A stretch of 64,000 bases of DNA, from contig CP097466.1 in the NCBI GenBank assembly GCA_041874725.1, positions 5,332,001 through 5,396,000 of the forward strand, in the 5' to 3' direction. Both the position numbers and the translations under genes were made by a program. The notes beneath the pieces are model-generated. The model did no database searches and was not told the DNA's origin. It saw nothing but the letters and a program-made list of their open reading frames with translations. The DNA comes from Duganella sp. BuS-21. Lineage in GTDB: Bacteria > Pseudomonadota > Gammaproteobacteria > Burkholderiales > Burkholderiaceae_D. Numbering within the stretch: position 1 is the stretch's first letter; each line of letters starts with the position of its first letter. Shown here piece by piece: positions 30,700 through 37,736 of this stretch.

Positions 30700-31269
30700 A
30701 TGAAATTATTCCATCGCTTTCAACGCTGGCTGTTGACGCCGCTGGTCTATCTGGCCGCGCTGCTGCTGTTGCTGGAAGACTGGTTGTGGGACCTCGGCAC
30801 GCGCCTGATGAACCGCCTGTCCCGCTGGCCGCCACTGCACCGGCTGGAAGCGTGGATCTGCCGCCTCGGCCCCAAGGCCGCGCTGCTGCTGTTCGTGCTG
30901 CCGGCTGCGCTGCTGTTTCCGGTCAAGCTGCTGGCGCTGTGGGCGATGGCGCATGGCTATCCCTTGCTCGGCCTGGGTGTGATTCTGCTGGCCAAACTGG
31001 GCGGCGCGGCGGCCGTCGCACGCCTGTATTTGCTGACGCGGCCGGTGCTGCTGACCATCACCTGGTTCGCCGCCCTGCTGGGCTGGTTCCTGGCGCTCAA
31101 GGAACGCTGGATCGAACGCCTGCGCGCCACCCGCGCCTGGCGCCAGGCCAGCGCGCTGGCCAAGGCGTTTCGTCACTGGCGTCAACACGCCGCGCCACGG
31201 CCCGGTAGCTGGCTGGCCCGTTTCCGCCGCCTGCTGAAACGCTTCCGCGCCCGCTGGCGCACCAGATAA
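30700..31269 (+). CDS. conserved membrane protein of unknown function
   Basis: A 189-residue protein with two or three predicted membrane helices (about residues 11-27, 55-85, 115-130) and a very basic, Arg-rich C-terminal tail of about 55 residues. The start at 30700 follows AAGGAA by about 6 bases; the same frame is open further upstream only as antisense of greB. No catalytic motif is visible. It precedes the histidine kinase gene by 9 bp, so it may be part of that transcript. Confidence 0.7.
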   Translation: MKLFHRFQRWLLTPLVYLAALLLLLEDWLWDLGTRLMNRLSRWPPLHRLEAWICRLGPKAALLLFVLPAALLFPVKLLALWAMAHGYPLLGLGVILLAKLGGAAAVARLYLLTRPVLLTITWFAALLGWFLALKERWIERLRATRAWRQASALAKAFRHWRQHAAPRPGSWLARFRRLLKRFRARWRTR

Positions 31270-31278
31270 AATGACACG

Positions 31279-32460
31279 ATGAGCGCAGCTTCGCCTTCCA
31301 ACACCGATCTGTCCCTGCTGGCCGAACTGGAACAGGTGCGCGCGCGCTTTGCCGCCATCGTCTCCAACACGCCCGGCCTGGTGTTCCAGTTCGTGCTGCA
31401 CGCCGACGGCGAGGTCAGCTTTCCCTACCTCAGCGATGGCTGCCAAGCCCTGCTCGGCCTGCCGGCGGCCGAACTGCACGCCCAGCCGCAACGCTTCCTC
31501 GGCCTGATCCTCGACGACGACCGCCAGTCTTACCTGGACGCCATGCGGGCCTCGGCCTCGGCGCTGTGGAGCTGGAACTGGGAGGGCCGCATCTGGGTCG
31601 ATGCCTGGAAGGACGTCAAGTGGATCAACCTGCGCTGCACGCCGCACGCGCTGGCCGGCGGCGCCGTGCGCTGGGACGGCATCATGACCAATATCACCGA
31701 CAGCAAGCTGGAACAACTGGAGGTGCACCATTCGCGCGCGCGGCTGGCCGAACTGAGCGCCCACACCGACCGCGTCAAGGAGCAGGAGCGCAAACGCATC
31801 GCGCGCGAAATCCATGATGAGCTCGGCGGCAACCTGACCGCCATCAAGATGGCCGTGGCCATGCTGGCGGCGCGCCTGGAAAACAGCAACGCCGAGCCGG
31901 CCCTGCGCGAGAAAACCGCGTATGTGGATGCCCTGGTCGACCGCACCATCGACGCCATCCACCGCATTTCGCTGGACCTGCGGCCGGCGCTGCTGGACCT
32001 GGGCCTGGTGGCCGCGCTGGAATGGCAGGTCGGCGCGTTCGCCAAACAGACCGGCATCGACAGCTGCTTCAGCACCAACCAGCGCGACATCGGCCTCGAC
32101 AACGACCAGGCCACCGCCCTGTTCCGCATCGCCCAGGAGGCGCTGACCAATATCGCCAAGCACGCGCACGCCAGCAAGGTCAGCGTCAAGCTGGCGCGGC
32201 AGCGCCATCACGTCAGCCTGAAAATCAGCGACAACGGCAGCGGCATCGGCCCCGCCGACCGCGCCAAGCCCGATTCCTTCGGCCTGCGCGGCATGGCCGA
32301 ACGCGCGCGCGCGCTGGGCGGCACATTGGCGCTGAGCCACGCCAGCGGCGGCGGCACCGTGGTGGCCATCAAAATTAAGCGCGATACCGCACGCGAAGAC
32401 CTCATCGCGGCCGCCGCTGGGGCTACAATAGCGGAAGAAAAGATTTCCACTTTGAAATAA
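31279..32460 (+). CDS. sensor histidine kinase, NarX/UhpB (HisKA_3) type
   Basis: A 393-residue kinase with no obvious membrane helix. The N-terminal ~145 residues are PAS-like (FAAIVSNTPGLVFQF ... WDGIMTNITDSK). The HisKA_3 box is KRIAREIHDELGGNL with phospho-acceptor H179. The ATPase domain has ALFRIAQEALTNIAKHA (N box), ISDNGSGIG (G1) and FGLRGMAERARALGG (G2). The stop TAA shares a base with the ATG of the following regulator, so the two are a coupled two-component pair. Confidence 0.94.
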   Translation: MSAASPSNTDLSLLAELEQVRARFAAIVSNTPGLVFQFVLHADGEVSFPYLSDGCQALLGLPAAELHAQPQRFLGLILDDDRQSYLDAMRASASALWSWNWEGRIWVDAWKDVKWINLRCTPHALAGGAVRWDGIMTNITDSKLEQLEVHHSRARLAELSAHTDRVKEQERKRIAREIHDELGGNLTAIKMAVAMLAARLENSNAEPALREKTAYVDALVDRTIDAIHRISLDLRPALLDLGLVAALEWQVGAFAKQTGIDSCFSTNQRDIGLDNDQATALFRIAQEALTNIAKHAHASKVSVKLARQRHHVSLKISDNGSGIGPADRAKPDSFGLRGMAERARALGGTLALSHASGGGTVVAIKIKRDTAREDLIAAAAGATIAEEKISTLK

Positions 32461-33107
32461 TGACAGAAAAAGCCATCATCAAGGTCTTCATCGCCGACGA
32501 CCACGCCATCGTGCGGGAAGGCTTGAAACAAATCCTGGCCGAGACGCGCGACATCGTCGTCGCCGGCGAGGCCGAAAACGGTCTGGACGCCGTCAAATTG
32601 TTCCGCAAATCGGGCTGCCAGGTGATGTTGCTCGATATCACGCTGCCTGACCGCAACGGCATCGAGGTGCTCAAGCAGGTCAAGAAGGAAAAGCCGGAGC
32701 TGGCGGTGCTGATGCTGTCCATGCACCGCGAGGACCAGTACGCGATCCGTTCGCTCAAGGCCGGCGCCGCCGGCTACCTGACCAAACAGAGCGCCCCCAA
32801 AGAGCTGGTGACGGCGATCCGCCAGGTGGCCGCCGGCCTCAAGTACATCAGCGCCGCGCTGGCGCAGGAACTGGCCAACCACGTCAACGACGACCACGAA
32901 GCGCCGCCGCACGAAACCCTGTCCGACCGCGAATACCAGACCCTGACCATGATCGCCTCCGGCAAGACGGTGGGCGTAATCGCCAAGGAACTGTCGTTGT
33001 CGGTGAAGACGGTGAGCGAATACCGCGCCCGCCTGCTGGTGAAGATGAAGCTGAAAAACAGCGCCGAACTGACGCACTATGCGATAAAAAATCAACTCAT
33101 TGAATAA
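32460..33107 (+). CDS. NarL/LuxR-family response regulator
   Basis: A 215-residue DNA-binding regulator. The receiver domain has D13-D14, the phospho-acceptor D59 (VMLLDITLPDRNG) and the conserved Lys in GYLTKQSAPKEL. The C-terminal LuxR helix-turn-helix starts LSDREYQTLTMIASGKTVGVIAKEL and continues LSVKTVSEYRARLL. It overlaps the kinase gene by one base and is its obvious partner. Target genes are not evident from the sequence. Confidence 0.95.
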   Translation: MTEKAIIKVFIADDHAIVREGLKQILAETRDIVVAGEAENGLDAVKLFRKSGCQVMLLDITLPDRNGIEVLKQVKKEKPELAVLMLSMHREDQYAIRSLKAGAAGYLTKQSAPKELVTAIRQVAAGLKYISAALAQELANHVNDDHEAPPHETLSDREYQTLTMIASGKTVGVIAKELSLSVKTVSEYRARLLVKMKLKNSAELTHYAIKNQLIE

Positions 33108-33273
33108 GCGCGCGTAAGATGGCACACTGATTCTGACCGTTGCAGTACTGCTTATTGCTGGTTTATGCTGAGATGAAAGCCACCTTCCCGCCCCTTATCC
33201 GGGCAATGCCGTCGCGGTGGCGCGTTTATCATAGCTGTCATCGGTAAATCCATTAAGAGGCCCGCGCGTCACC

Positions 33274-34875
33274 ATGTCCAGCAAACCATCCACTCCCGAG
33301 CAGAATCCGGCCGAAATCGCCCGCGAGGCGTTCCGTCGCCTGGCGGTGCGCCGCATTGCGCCGACGCCGGAGGCCTACCGCGACATCTATAACGAAATCG
33401 CCGGCGTCCCGTCGTCGCCGGCCGCCGCCCCGGTCACTCCGGCCGCGCCGCTGGGCAGCGCCGATCCCGGTGCGGAATCGGTGCTCAGCCAGTTCGCCAC
33501 CCGCCTCACCGAAAACACCGGCGATCTGGCCGAATTCGGCCGCCGCTTCAACCGCGCCGTCAAATCGCGCGATTGGGACGGTTATGCGCGCGCGCTGTCG
33601 CAGCTGGTGGAGAAACATTTCGTCGCCCCCAAGAAAGGCATTGAAGTGGCCGGCCTGGCAGGCGAGGAAAGCGAACAGACCCGCACCCTGCGCGACCTGC
33701 TGAGCCGCACCCTGACCTTCGCCGTCGCTTCGCTGCTGGCCGGCGCCCCGGTGCTGGTGGCCGAGGCCGAATCGCTGGGCGCCGCCACCAAGGCCGCCCA
33801 CAGCGAGGAGGCGCTGGCCGAGATCGCCGTGCGCCTGAAACAGCTGTGCTACCAGATCGAAGTGCGCGGCGGCGACAGCGGCGAGCAACAGGAACTGCTG
33901 CTGCGCCTGTTCAAGCTGCTGCTGGAAAACGTCGGCGAGCTGCTCGACGACGACAGCTGGCTGCGCGGCCAGATCGACGCCGTGCAAAACCTGATCGCCG
34001 GCCCGCTCGACGTGCGCGCACTCGAGGAAGCCACGCGCAGCCTGAAGGAAGTCATCTATAAACAGGGCCAGCTCAAGCACAGCCTGTCGGACGTCAAGCT
34101 CACCGTCAAGAACATGATGATGACCTTTATCGACCGCCTCGGCCAGGTTGCGGCCTCGACCGGCGACTTCCACGAGAAGATCGGCGCTTATTCCGACAAG
34201 ATCAGCAAGGCCGACAATATCTCCGAGCTCAACAGCATCCTCGACGAGGTGCTCAGGGAAACCCGCCTGGTGCAGAGCGAGGCCCTGAAGGCGCGCGACA
34301 AGATGATGCTGGCCAAGCAGGAAGTGCAGGACGCCGAAGCACGCATCCACACGCTCGAAGCCAAGCTCCAGCACTTGAGCGAGCTGGTGCGCGAAGACCA
34401 GTTGACCGGCAGCCTCAACCGCCGTGGCCTGGACGACGTGTTCGAGCGCGAAACCGCCCGTTCCGACCGTCGCGGCACGCCGCTATGCATCTCGGTGCTG
34501 GACCTGGACGACTTCAAAAAGCTCAACGACACCTACGGCCACATCGCCGGCGACGCCGCCCTCAAGCACCTGGTCAAGATCGTCAAGGAAACCCTGCGCT
34601 CGATGGATGTGATCGCCCGCTTCGGCGGCGAGGAATTCCTGATCCTGATGCCGGAAACCACGGTCGAGGCCGCCGCCTCCACCATGACCCGTTTGCAACG
34701 CGAGTTGACCAAGCACTTCTTCCTGCACGACAACGAGAAAGTCTTGATCACTTTCTCGGCCGGGGTGGCGCTGCGCCGTCCCAACGAAGAGCAGACCGAA
34801 CTGGTCAAGCGCGCCGACAAGGCCATGTACACGGCCAAGCAGACCGGCAAGAACCGGGTGGTGGTGGCCGACTGA
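33274..34875 (+). CDS. diguanylate cyclase (GGDEF) with helical N-terminal region
   Basis: A 533-residue soluble protein predicted to make cyclic di-GMP. The GGDEF domain occupies about the last 165 residues: the entry motif DQLTGSLNRRGL, then the active-site loop GGEEF at 451-455. The inhibitory I-site RxxD is intact as R442-S-M-D445, five residues before the loop, so product inhibition is expected. The first ~360 residues are alpha-helical with a coiled coil before the GGDEF domain; no membrane segment is seen. The next feature is a mobile element sitting in its terminator; flagellar genes with a PilZ brake follow downstream. Confidence 0.94.
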   Translation: MSSKPSTPEQNPAEIAREAFRRLAVRRIAPTPEAYRDIYNEIAGVPSSPAAAPVTPAAPLGSADPGAESVLSQFATRLTENTGDLAEFGRRFNRAVKSRDWDGYARALSQLVEKHFVAPKKGIEVAGLAGEESEQTRTLRDLLSRTLTFAVASLLAGAPVLVAEAESLGAATKAAHSEEALAEIAVRLKQLCYQIEVRGGDSGEQQELLLRLFKLLLENVGELLDDDSWLRGQIDAVQNLIAGPLDVRALEEATRSLKEVIYKQGQLKHSLSDVKLTVKNMMMTFIDRLGQVAASTGDFHEKIGAYSDKISKADNISELNSILDEVLRETRLVQSEALKARDKMMLAKQEVQDAEARIHTLEAKLQHLSELVREDQLTGSLNRRGLDDVFERETARSDRRGTPLCISVLDLDDFKKLNDTYGHIAGDAALKHLVKIVKETLRSMDVIARFGGEEFLILMPETTVEAAASTMTRLQRELTKHFFLHDNEKVLITFSAGVALRRPNEEQTELVKRADKAMYTAKQTGKNRVVVAD

Positions 34876-34901
34876 GCGCCACCAGTTTCCCGCCTAAAGC
34901 C

Positions 34902-35059
34902 CGGTACCGCCGGTAATGCCGTTAAATTAAGCGATGTGGTCCCGGCGAAAGCCGGGATCCATGCTGAGTTAGCCAGGCATGCGCCTCATGGATTCCCGCA
35001 TTCGCGGGAATGACGTAGCCTATTTTCAGCTTAACTTAACGGCATTACGGTACCGCCGG
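34902..35059. mobile_element. 134-bp MITE with 12-bp target-site duplications
   Basis: The element runs from 34914 to 35047. Its ends are 19-bp terminal inverted repeats: TAATGCCGTTAAATTAAGC on the left and GCTTAACTTAACGGCATTA on the right, with one mismatch. The exact 12-mer CGGTACCGCCGG flanks it on both sides (34902-34913 and 35048-35059), a direct target duplication. Inside are two hairpins: CCGGC-GAAA-GCCGG and ATTCCCGC-ATTC-GCGGGAAT. There is no coding capacity. Removing the element and one copy of the duplication restores a simple terminator, AAAGCCCGG...CCGGGCTTTT, after the diguanylate cyclase gene. Confidence 0.85.
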
Positions 35060-35137
35060 GCTTTTGTTTGTGCGGGGTGCATCCGATGCGCCGCCGTCTA
35101 GCTCCTCCCTGTACGCTGGCAGCACCCCGAACGGAAC

Positions 35138-35163
35138 GGGCAGACCCCGTACCGGGTCTGCCC
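35138..35163 (-). repeat. REP-like palindrome, second copy
   Basis: GGGCAGACCC, loop CGTACC, GGGTCTGCCC: a perfect 10-bp inverted repeat. Read on the reverse strand it has the same GGTACG loop and GACCC arm core as the copy at 28977-29006. The two arm differences are compensated on the opposite arm. Confidence 0.8.
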
Positions 35164-35267
35164 CTGAGCCGCAGCGGCGTGCGGCTTACCATGGTGCCGC
35201 CGATTTTTACGGCCGCAAGCAGCGCCAACCCCGCCAAATCCCCGATGAAATAAATTTATTTTCACCC

Positions 35268-35294
35268 TAAAGTTTCCCTTTTCAGCGTCGTTTA
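35268..35294 (+). promoter_or_regulatory. candidate sigma-28 promoter upstream of fliC
   Basis: TAAAGTTT (35268-35275) is a perfect match to the flagellar sigma-28 -35 element. After an 11-bp spacer comes GTCGTTTA (35287-35294), a 5-of-8 match to GCCGATAA. A second, weaker candidate is TAAACTTT (35354-35361) with CCCGTTAC after 11 bp. The leader to fliC would be roughly 180 or 95 bases. The ~420 bp between the mobile element and fliC hold these sites, the REP copy and no supported gene. Confidence 0.55.
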
Positions 35295-35481
35295 GACGCT
35301 CATGCATCGCGAACTTTAGGCCTTCCAGTAAAAATTTAGCTGCCATTTCTCCCTAAACTTTCCCCATGGGAACCCGTTACAGGGAATAACTGCGGTTTGA
35401 TTGCTTCGGAAACAGAGAAGCAGACCAAGGGGAATTGAGGCACCCGGCCCACAATATGTCGTACCAGTTTGGAGAAACATC

Positions 35482-37047
35482 ATGGCACAAGTCATCAACA
35501 CTAATATTGCTTCGCTGAATTCGCAACGTAACCTGACCACCTCGCAAGCCAGTCTGTCGACCTCGCTGCAACGCCTGTCGTCCGGTCTGCGCATCAACAG
35601 CGCAAAAGACGACGCTGCCGGTCTGGCTATTTCCGAGCGTTTCACGTCGCAGATTCGCGGCAATACCACGGCTGCACGTAACGCCAACGACGGTATCTCG
35701 CTGGCGCAAACGGCCGAGGGTGGCTTGAGCACCGCCGGCGATCTGCTGCAGCGTATCCGCGAACTGGCAGTTCAGTCCGCCAACGGCACCAACTCCGATT
35801 CCGACCGCGCTTCGATCCAGAACGAGGTATCGGCCCTGTCGAACGAATTGAACCGCGTGGCCAACACCACCCAGTTCAACGGCCAGAACGTGCTGGACGG
35901 CTCCCTGACCTCGGCCCAGTTCCAGGTCGGCGCCAACTCGGGCCAGACCATCAACGTCGGCGTGCAATCGGCCAAAGCAACCGACCTCGGCAACAACACG
36001 CTGAAATCGGCCACTGGCGGCACCGTCGCCACGGCACTCTCGCAAGCAGTCGCCACCGCCGGCAACAACATCACCACCGCTGAAAAACTGACCATCAAGT
36101 CGGGCAACGGCGTCAGCACCGACGTCGGCGTCAAGGTCGGCGCGGCAGCGTCCAAAATTGCTTCGGACCTCAACGCGTTGAGCGCCACCACCGGCGTTAC
36201 TGCCCAGGCTTCGACCCAGGCCACCATCACCGGCATCACCGATGGTGCAGTCCAGTTCGAACTGCGCGGCGCCAACTCGGTGGCCAACGACGCCACCTCG
36301 AAAGCGGTGACGATTTCGGCCAAAGTGGTCGGCGGCGACCTGTCGGCCTTGGCCCAGGCGATCAATGCGCAAAGCGGCACCACCGCCGTGACCGCAGCGG
36401 TCAAAAAAGATGGCGCCACCGGCGCCACCTCGCTGGTGCTGAGCAACAACACCGGTGACGACATCAACATCGCCAACCAACTGGCTGACGCCGCCACCGG
36501 TCTGGGCGCCGCCTCGATCGCCGGTGCGCCAACCCCGGCCATCGGCACCACCGCAGCAGTCGACGCTGCCATCGTGGCCATTCCTGTCGGCAGCGGCACC
36601 CCGGGCACCAACAACCCGATCACCGTTGGCGGCTCGCTGACGTTCTCGTCGGACACCGGCTTCTCGATCACCTCGGACGGCACCGCCGTACTGGGTGGCA
36701 CCGCCGGCACCGCGATCGGTTCGGACCTGCAATCGGTCGCCAAACTGGACGTCAGCACCGTGACCGGTTCCAACGCCGCGCTGAAGACCATCGACTCGGC
36801 CCTGAACCAGATCAACAGCAACCGCGCTGCGCTCGGTGCGATCCAGAACCGTTTCGCCTCGACCATCTCAAACCTGAACACGACCACCGAGAACTTGTCG
36901 GCCTCGCGTAGCCGCATTCAGGATACCGACTTCGCTGCAGAAACCGCAAGCCTGACCCGCGGCCAGATCCTGCAACAAGCTGGTACCGCGATCTTGGCCC
37001 AGGCCAACTCGCTGCCGAACGGCGTGCTGTCGCTGCTGCGTGGCTAA
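35482..37047 (+). CDS. fliC: flagellin
   Basis: Major filament subunit, 521 residues. The conserved N-terminal D0/D1 region runs [17 protein letters not shown] through [19 protein letters not shown]. The C-terminal D1/D0 region includes [17 protein letters not shown] and ends [15 protein letters not shown]. The central variable part is Ala/Thr/Gly-rich with a flagellin IN-type segment. The start follows GGAG at 35471-35474. It is preceded by sigma-28-like sites and followed by a terminator, so expected to be a late, highly expressed, monocistronic gene. It is exported by the flagellar type III system. Confidence 0.98.
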   Translation: MAQVINTNIASLNSQRNLTTSQASLSTSLQRLSSGLRINSAKDDAAGLAISERFTSQIRGNTTAARNANDGISLAQTAEGGLSTAGDLLQRIRELAVQSANGTNSDSDRASIQNEVSALSNELNRVANTTQFNGQNVLDGSLTSAQFQVGANSGQTINVGVQSAKATDLGNNTLKSATGGTVATALSQAVATAGNNITTAEKLTIKSGNGVSTDVGVKVGAAASKIASDLNALSATTGVTAQASTQATITGITDGAVQFELRGANSVANDATSKAVTISAKVVGGDLSALAQAINAQSGTTAVTAAVKKDGATGATSLVLSNNTGDDINIANQLADAATGLGAASIAGAPTPAIGTTAAVDAAIVAIPVGSGTPGTNNPITVGGSLTFSSDTGFSITSDGTAVLGGTAGTAIGSDLQSVAKLDVSTVTGSNAALKTIDSALNQINSNRAALGAIQNRFASTISNLNTTTENLSASRSRIQDTDFAAETASLTRGQILQQAGTAILAQANSLPNGVLSLLRG

Positions 37048-37092
37048 AATCCGGGGATAAGACGGCGCCCGAAACGCCGCTTTAACCAGGTT

Positions 37093-37123
37093 CCCCGGCT
37101 GATTTCATCAGTCGGGGATTTTT
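37093..37123 (+). terminator. rho-independent terminator after fliC
   Basis: CCCCGGCTGA and TCAGTCGGGG form a 10-bp stem with one G-T pair around loop TTTCA, followed by ATTTTT. Typical intrinsic terminator between fliC and flaG. Confidence 0.9.
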
Positions 37124-37138
37124 CGTAAAGGAAGCATC

Positions 37139-37522
37139 ATGACTATCGATACCATAGGCTCGGCCACCGCCGGCCGCAGCGTAGACCGGGCGCCGGTGAG
37201 TTCCGAAGCCGCCGTCGCCCAGGGCGCGGCGCGCGCGCCGGCCACCGCCGTCGACACCGCCGCCGCCGTCAAGGCGCCGTCGGCCGCGCCGTCGCTGGAA
37301 CAAGTCAGCGAAGCCGTGTCCCAGCTGAACCAGTCCTCGCAGGCCAAGTCGCAGGGCCTGGAGTTTTCCATCGACAGCGACAGCAAGCGCACCGTGGTCA
37401 AGGTGGTCGACCAGACCACCAAGGAAGTGTTGCGCCAGATTCCCACGCCCGAAGCGCTGGAAATCGCCAAATCGCTGGCGTCGAAGTCCAGCACCGGTCT
37501 GCTGATCCAGCAAACCGCCTGA
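37139..37522 (+). CDS. flaG: FlaG family flagellar protein
   Basis: A 127-residue protein. The first ~55 residues are Ala-rich and low complexity. The conserved C-terminal FlaG domain is FSIDSDSKRTVVKVVDQ, then EVLRQIPTPEALEIAK. FlaG proteins affect filament length in other bacteria; the mechanism is not settled. AAGGA precedes the start, and it lies between fliC and fliD as in many polar-flagellated species. Confidence 0.9.
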   Translation: MTIDTIGSATAGRSVDRAPVSSEAAVAQGAARAPATAVDTAAAVKAPSAAPSLEQVSEAVSQLNQSSQAKSQGLEFSIDSDSKRTVVKVVDQTTKEVLRQIPTPEALEIAKSLASKSSTGLLIQQTA

Positions 37523-37552
37523 AGCGGCCGCGCCCAGCGCGCGCCGCTTTTT
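37523..37552 (+). terminator. terminator after flaG
   Basis: AGCGGC with inner CGCGC pairs with GCGCG and GCCGCT, followed by a short T-run (CTTTTTCC). A stable GC-rich hairpin directly after the flaG stop. Confidence 0.75.
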
Positions 37553-37675
37553 CCTCATCTATGGCATCCTGGCAACGGGAGCCTGTCTCCGTTTTCGCTG
37601 CCGATCCGGCGCAGTCATCGTGTCAACATTGCCGCCAAGATCAGCTTCATGCGAACTGGCAGGTAATCTCCCCTC

Positions 37676-37702
37676 TCAAGTCCGGTTTGATTCTGCCGAT
37701 AT
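37676..37702 (+). promoter_or_regulatory. sigma-28 promoter of fliD
   Basis: TCAAGTCC (37676-37683), an 11-bp spacer, and GCCGATAT (37695-37702). The -10 box matches GCCGATAA at 7 of 8 positions and the spacing is exact. It lies 35 bp before the fliD GTG start, so the leader is short. It probably drives fliD-fliS-fliT and possibly the following genes. Confidence 0.8.
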
Positions 37703-37736
37703 TGTCTTATATTATTGTTTTACTTAGGAGCACATC

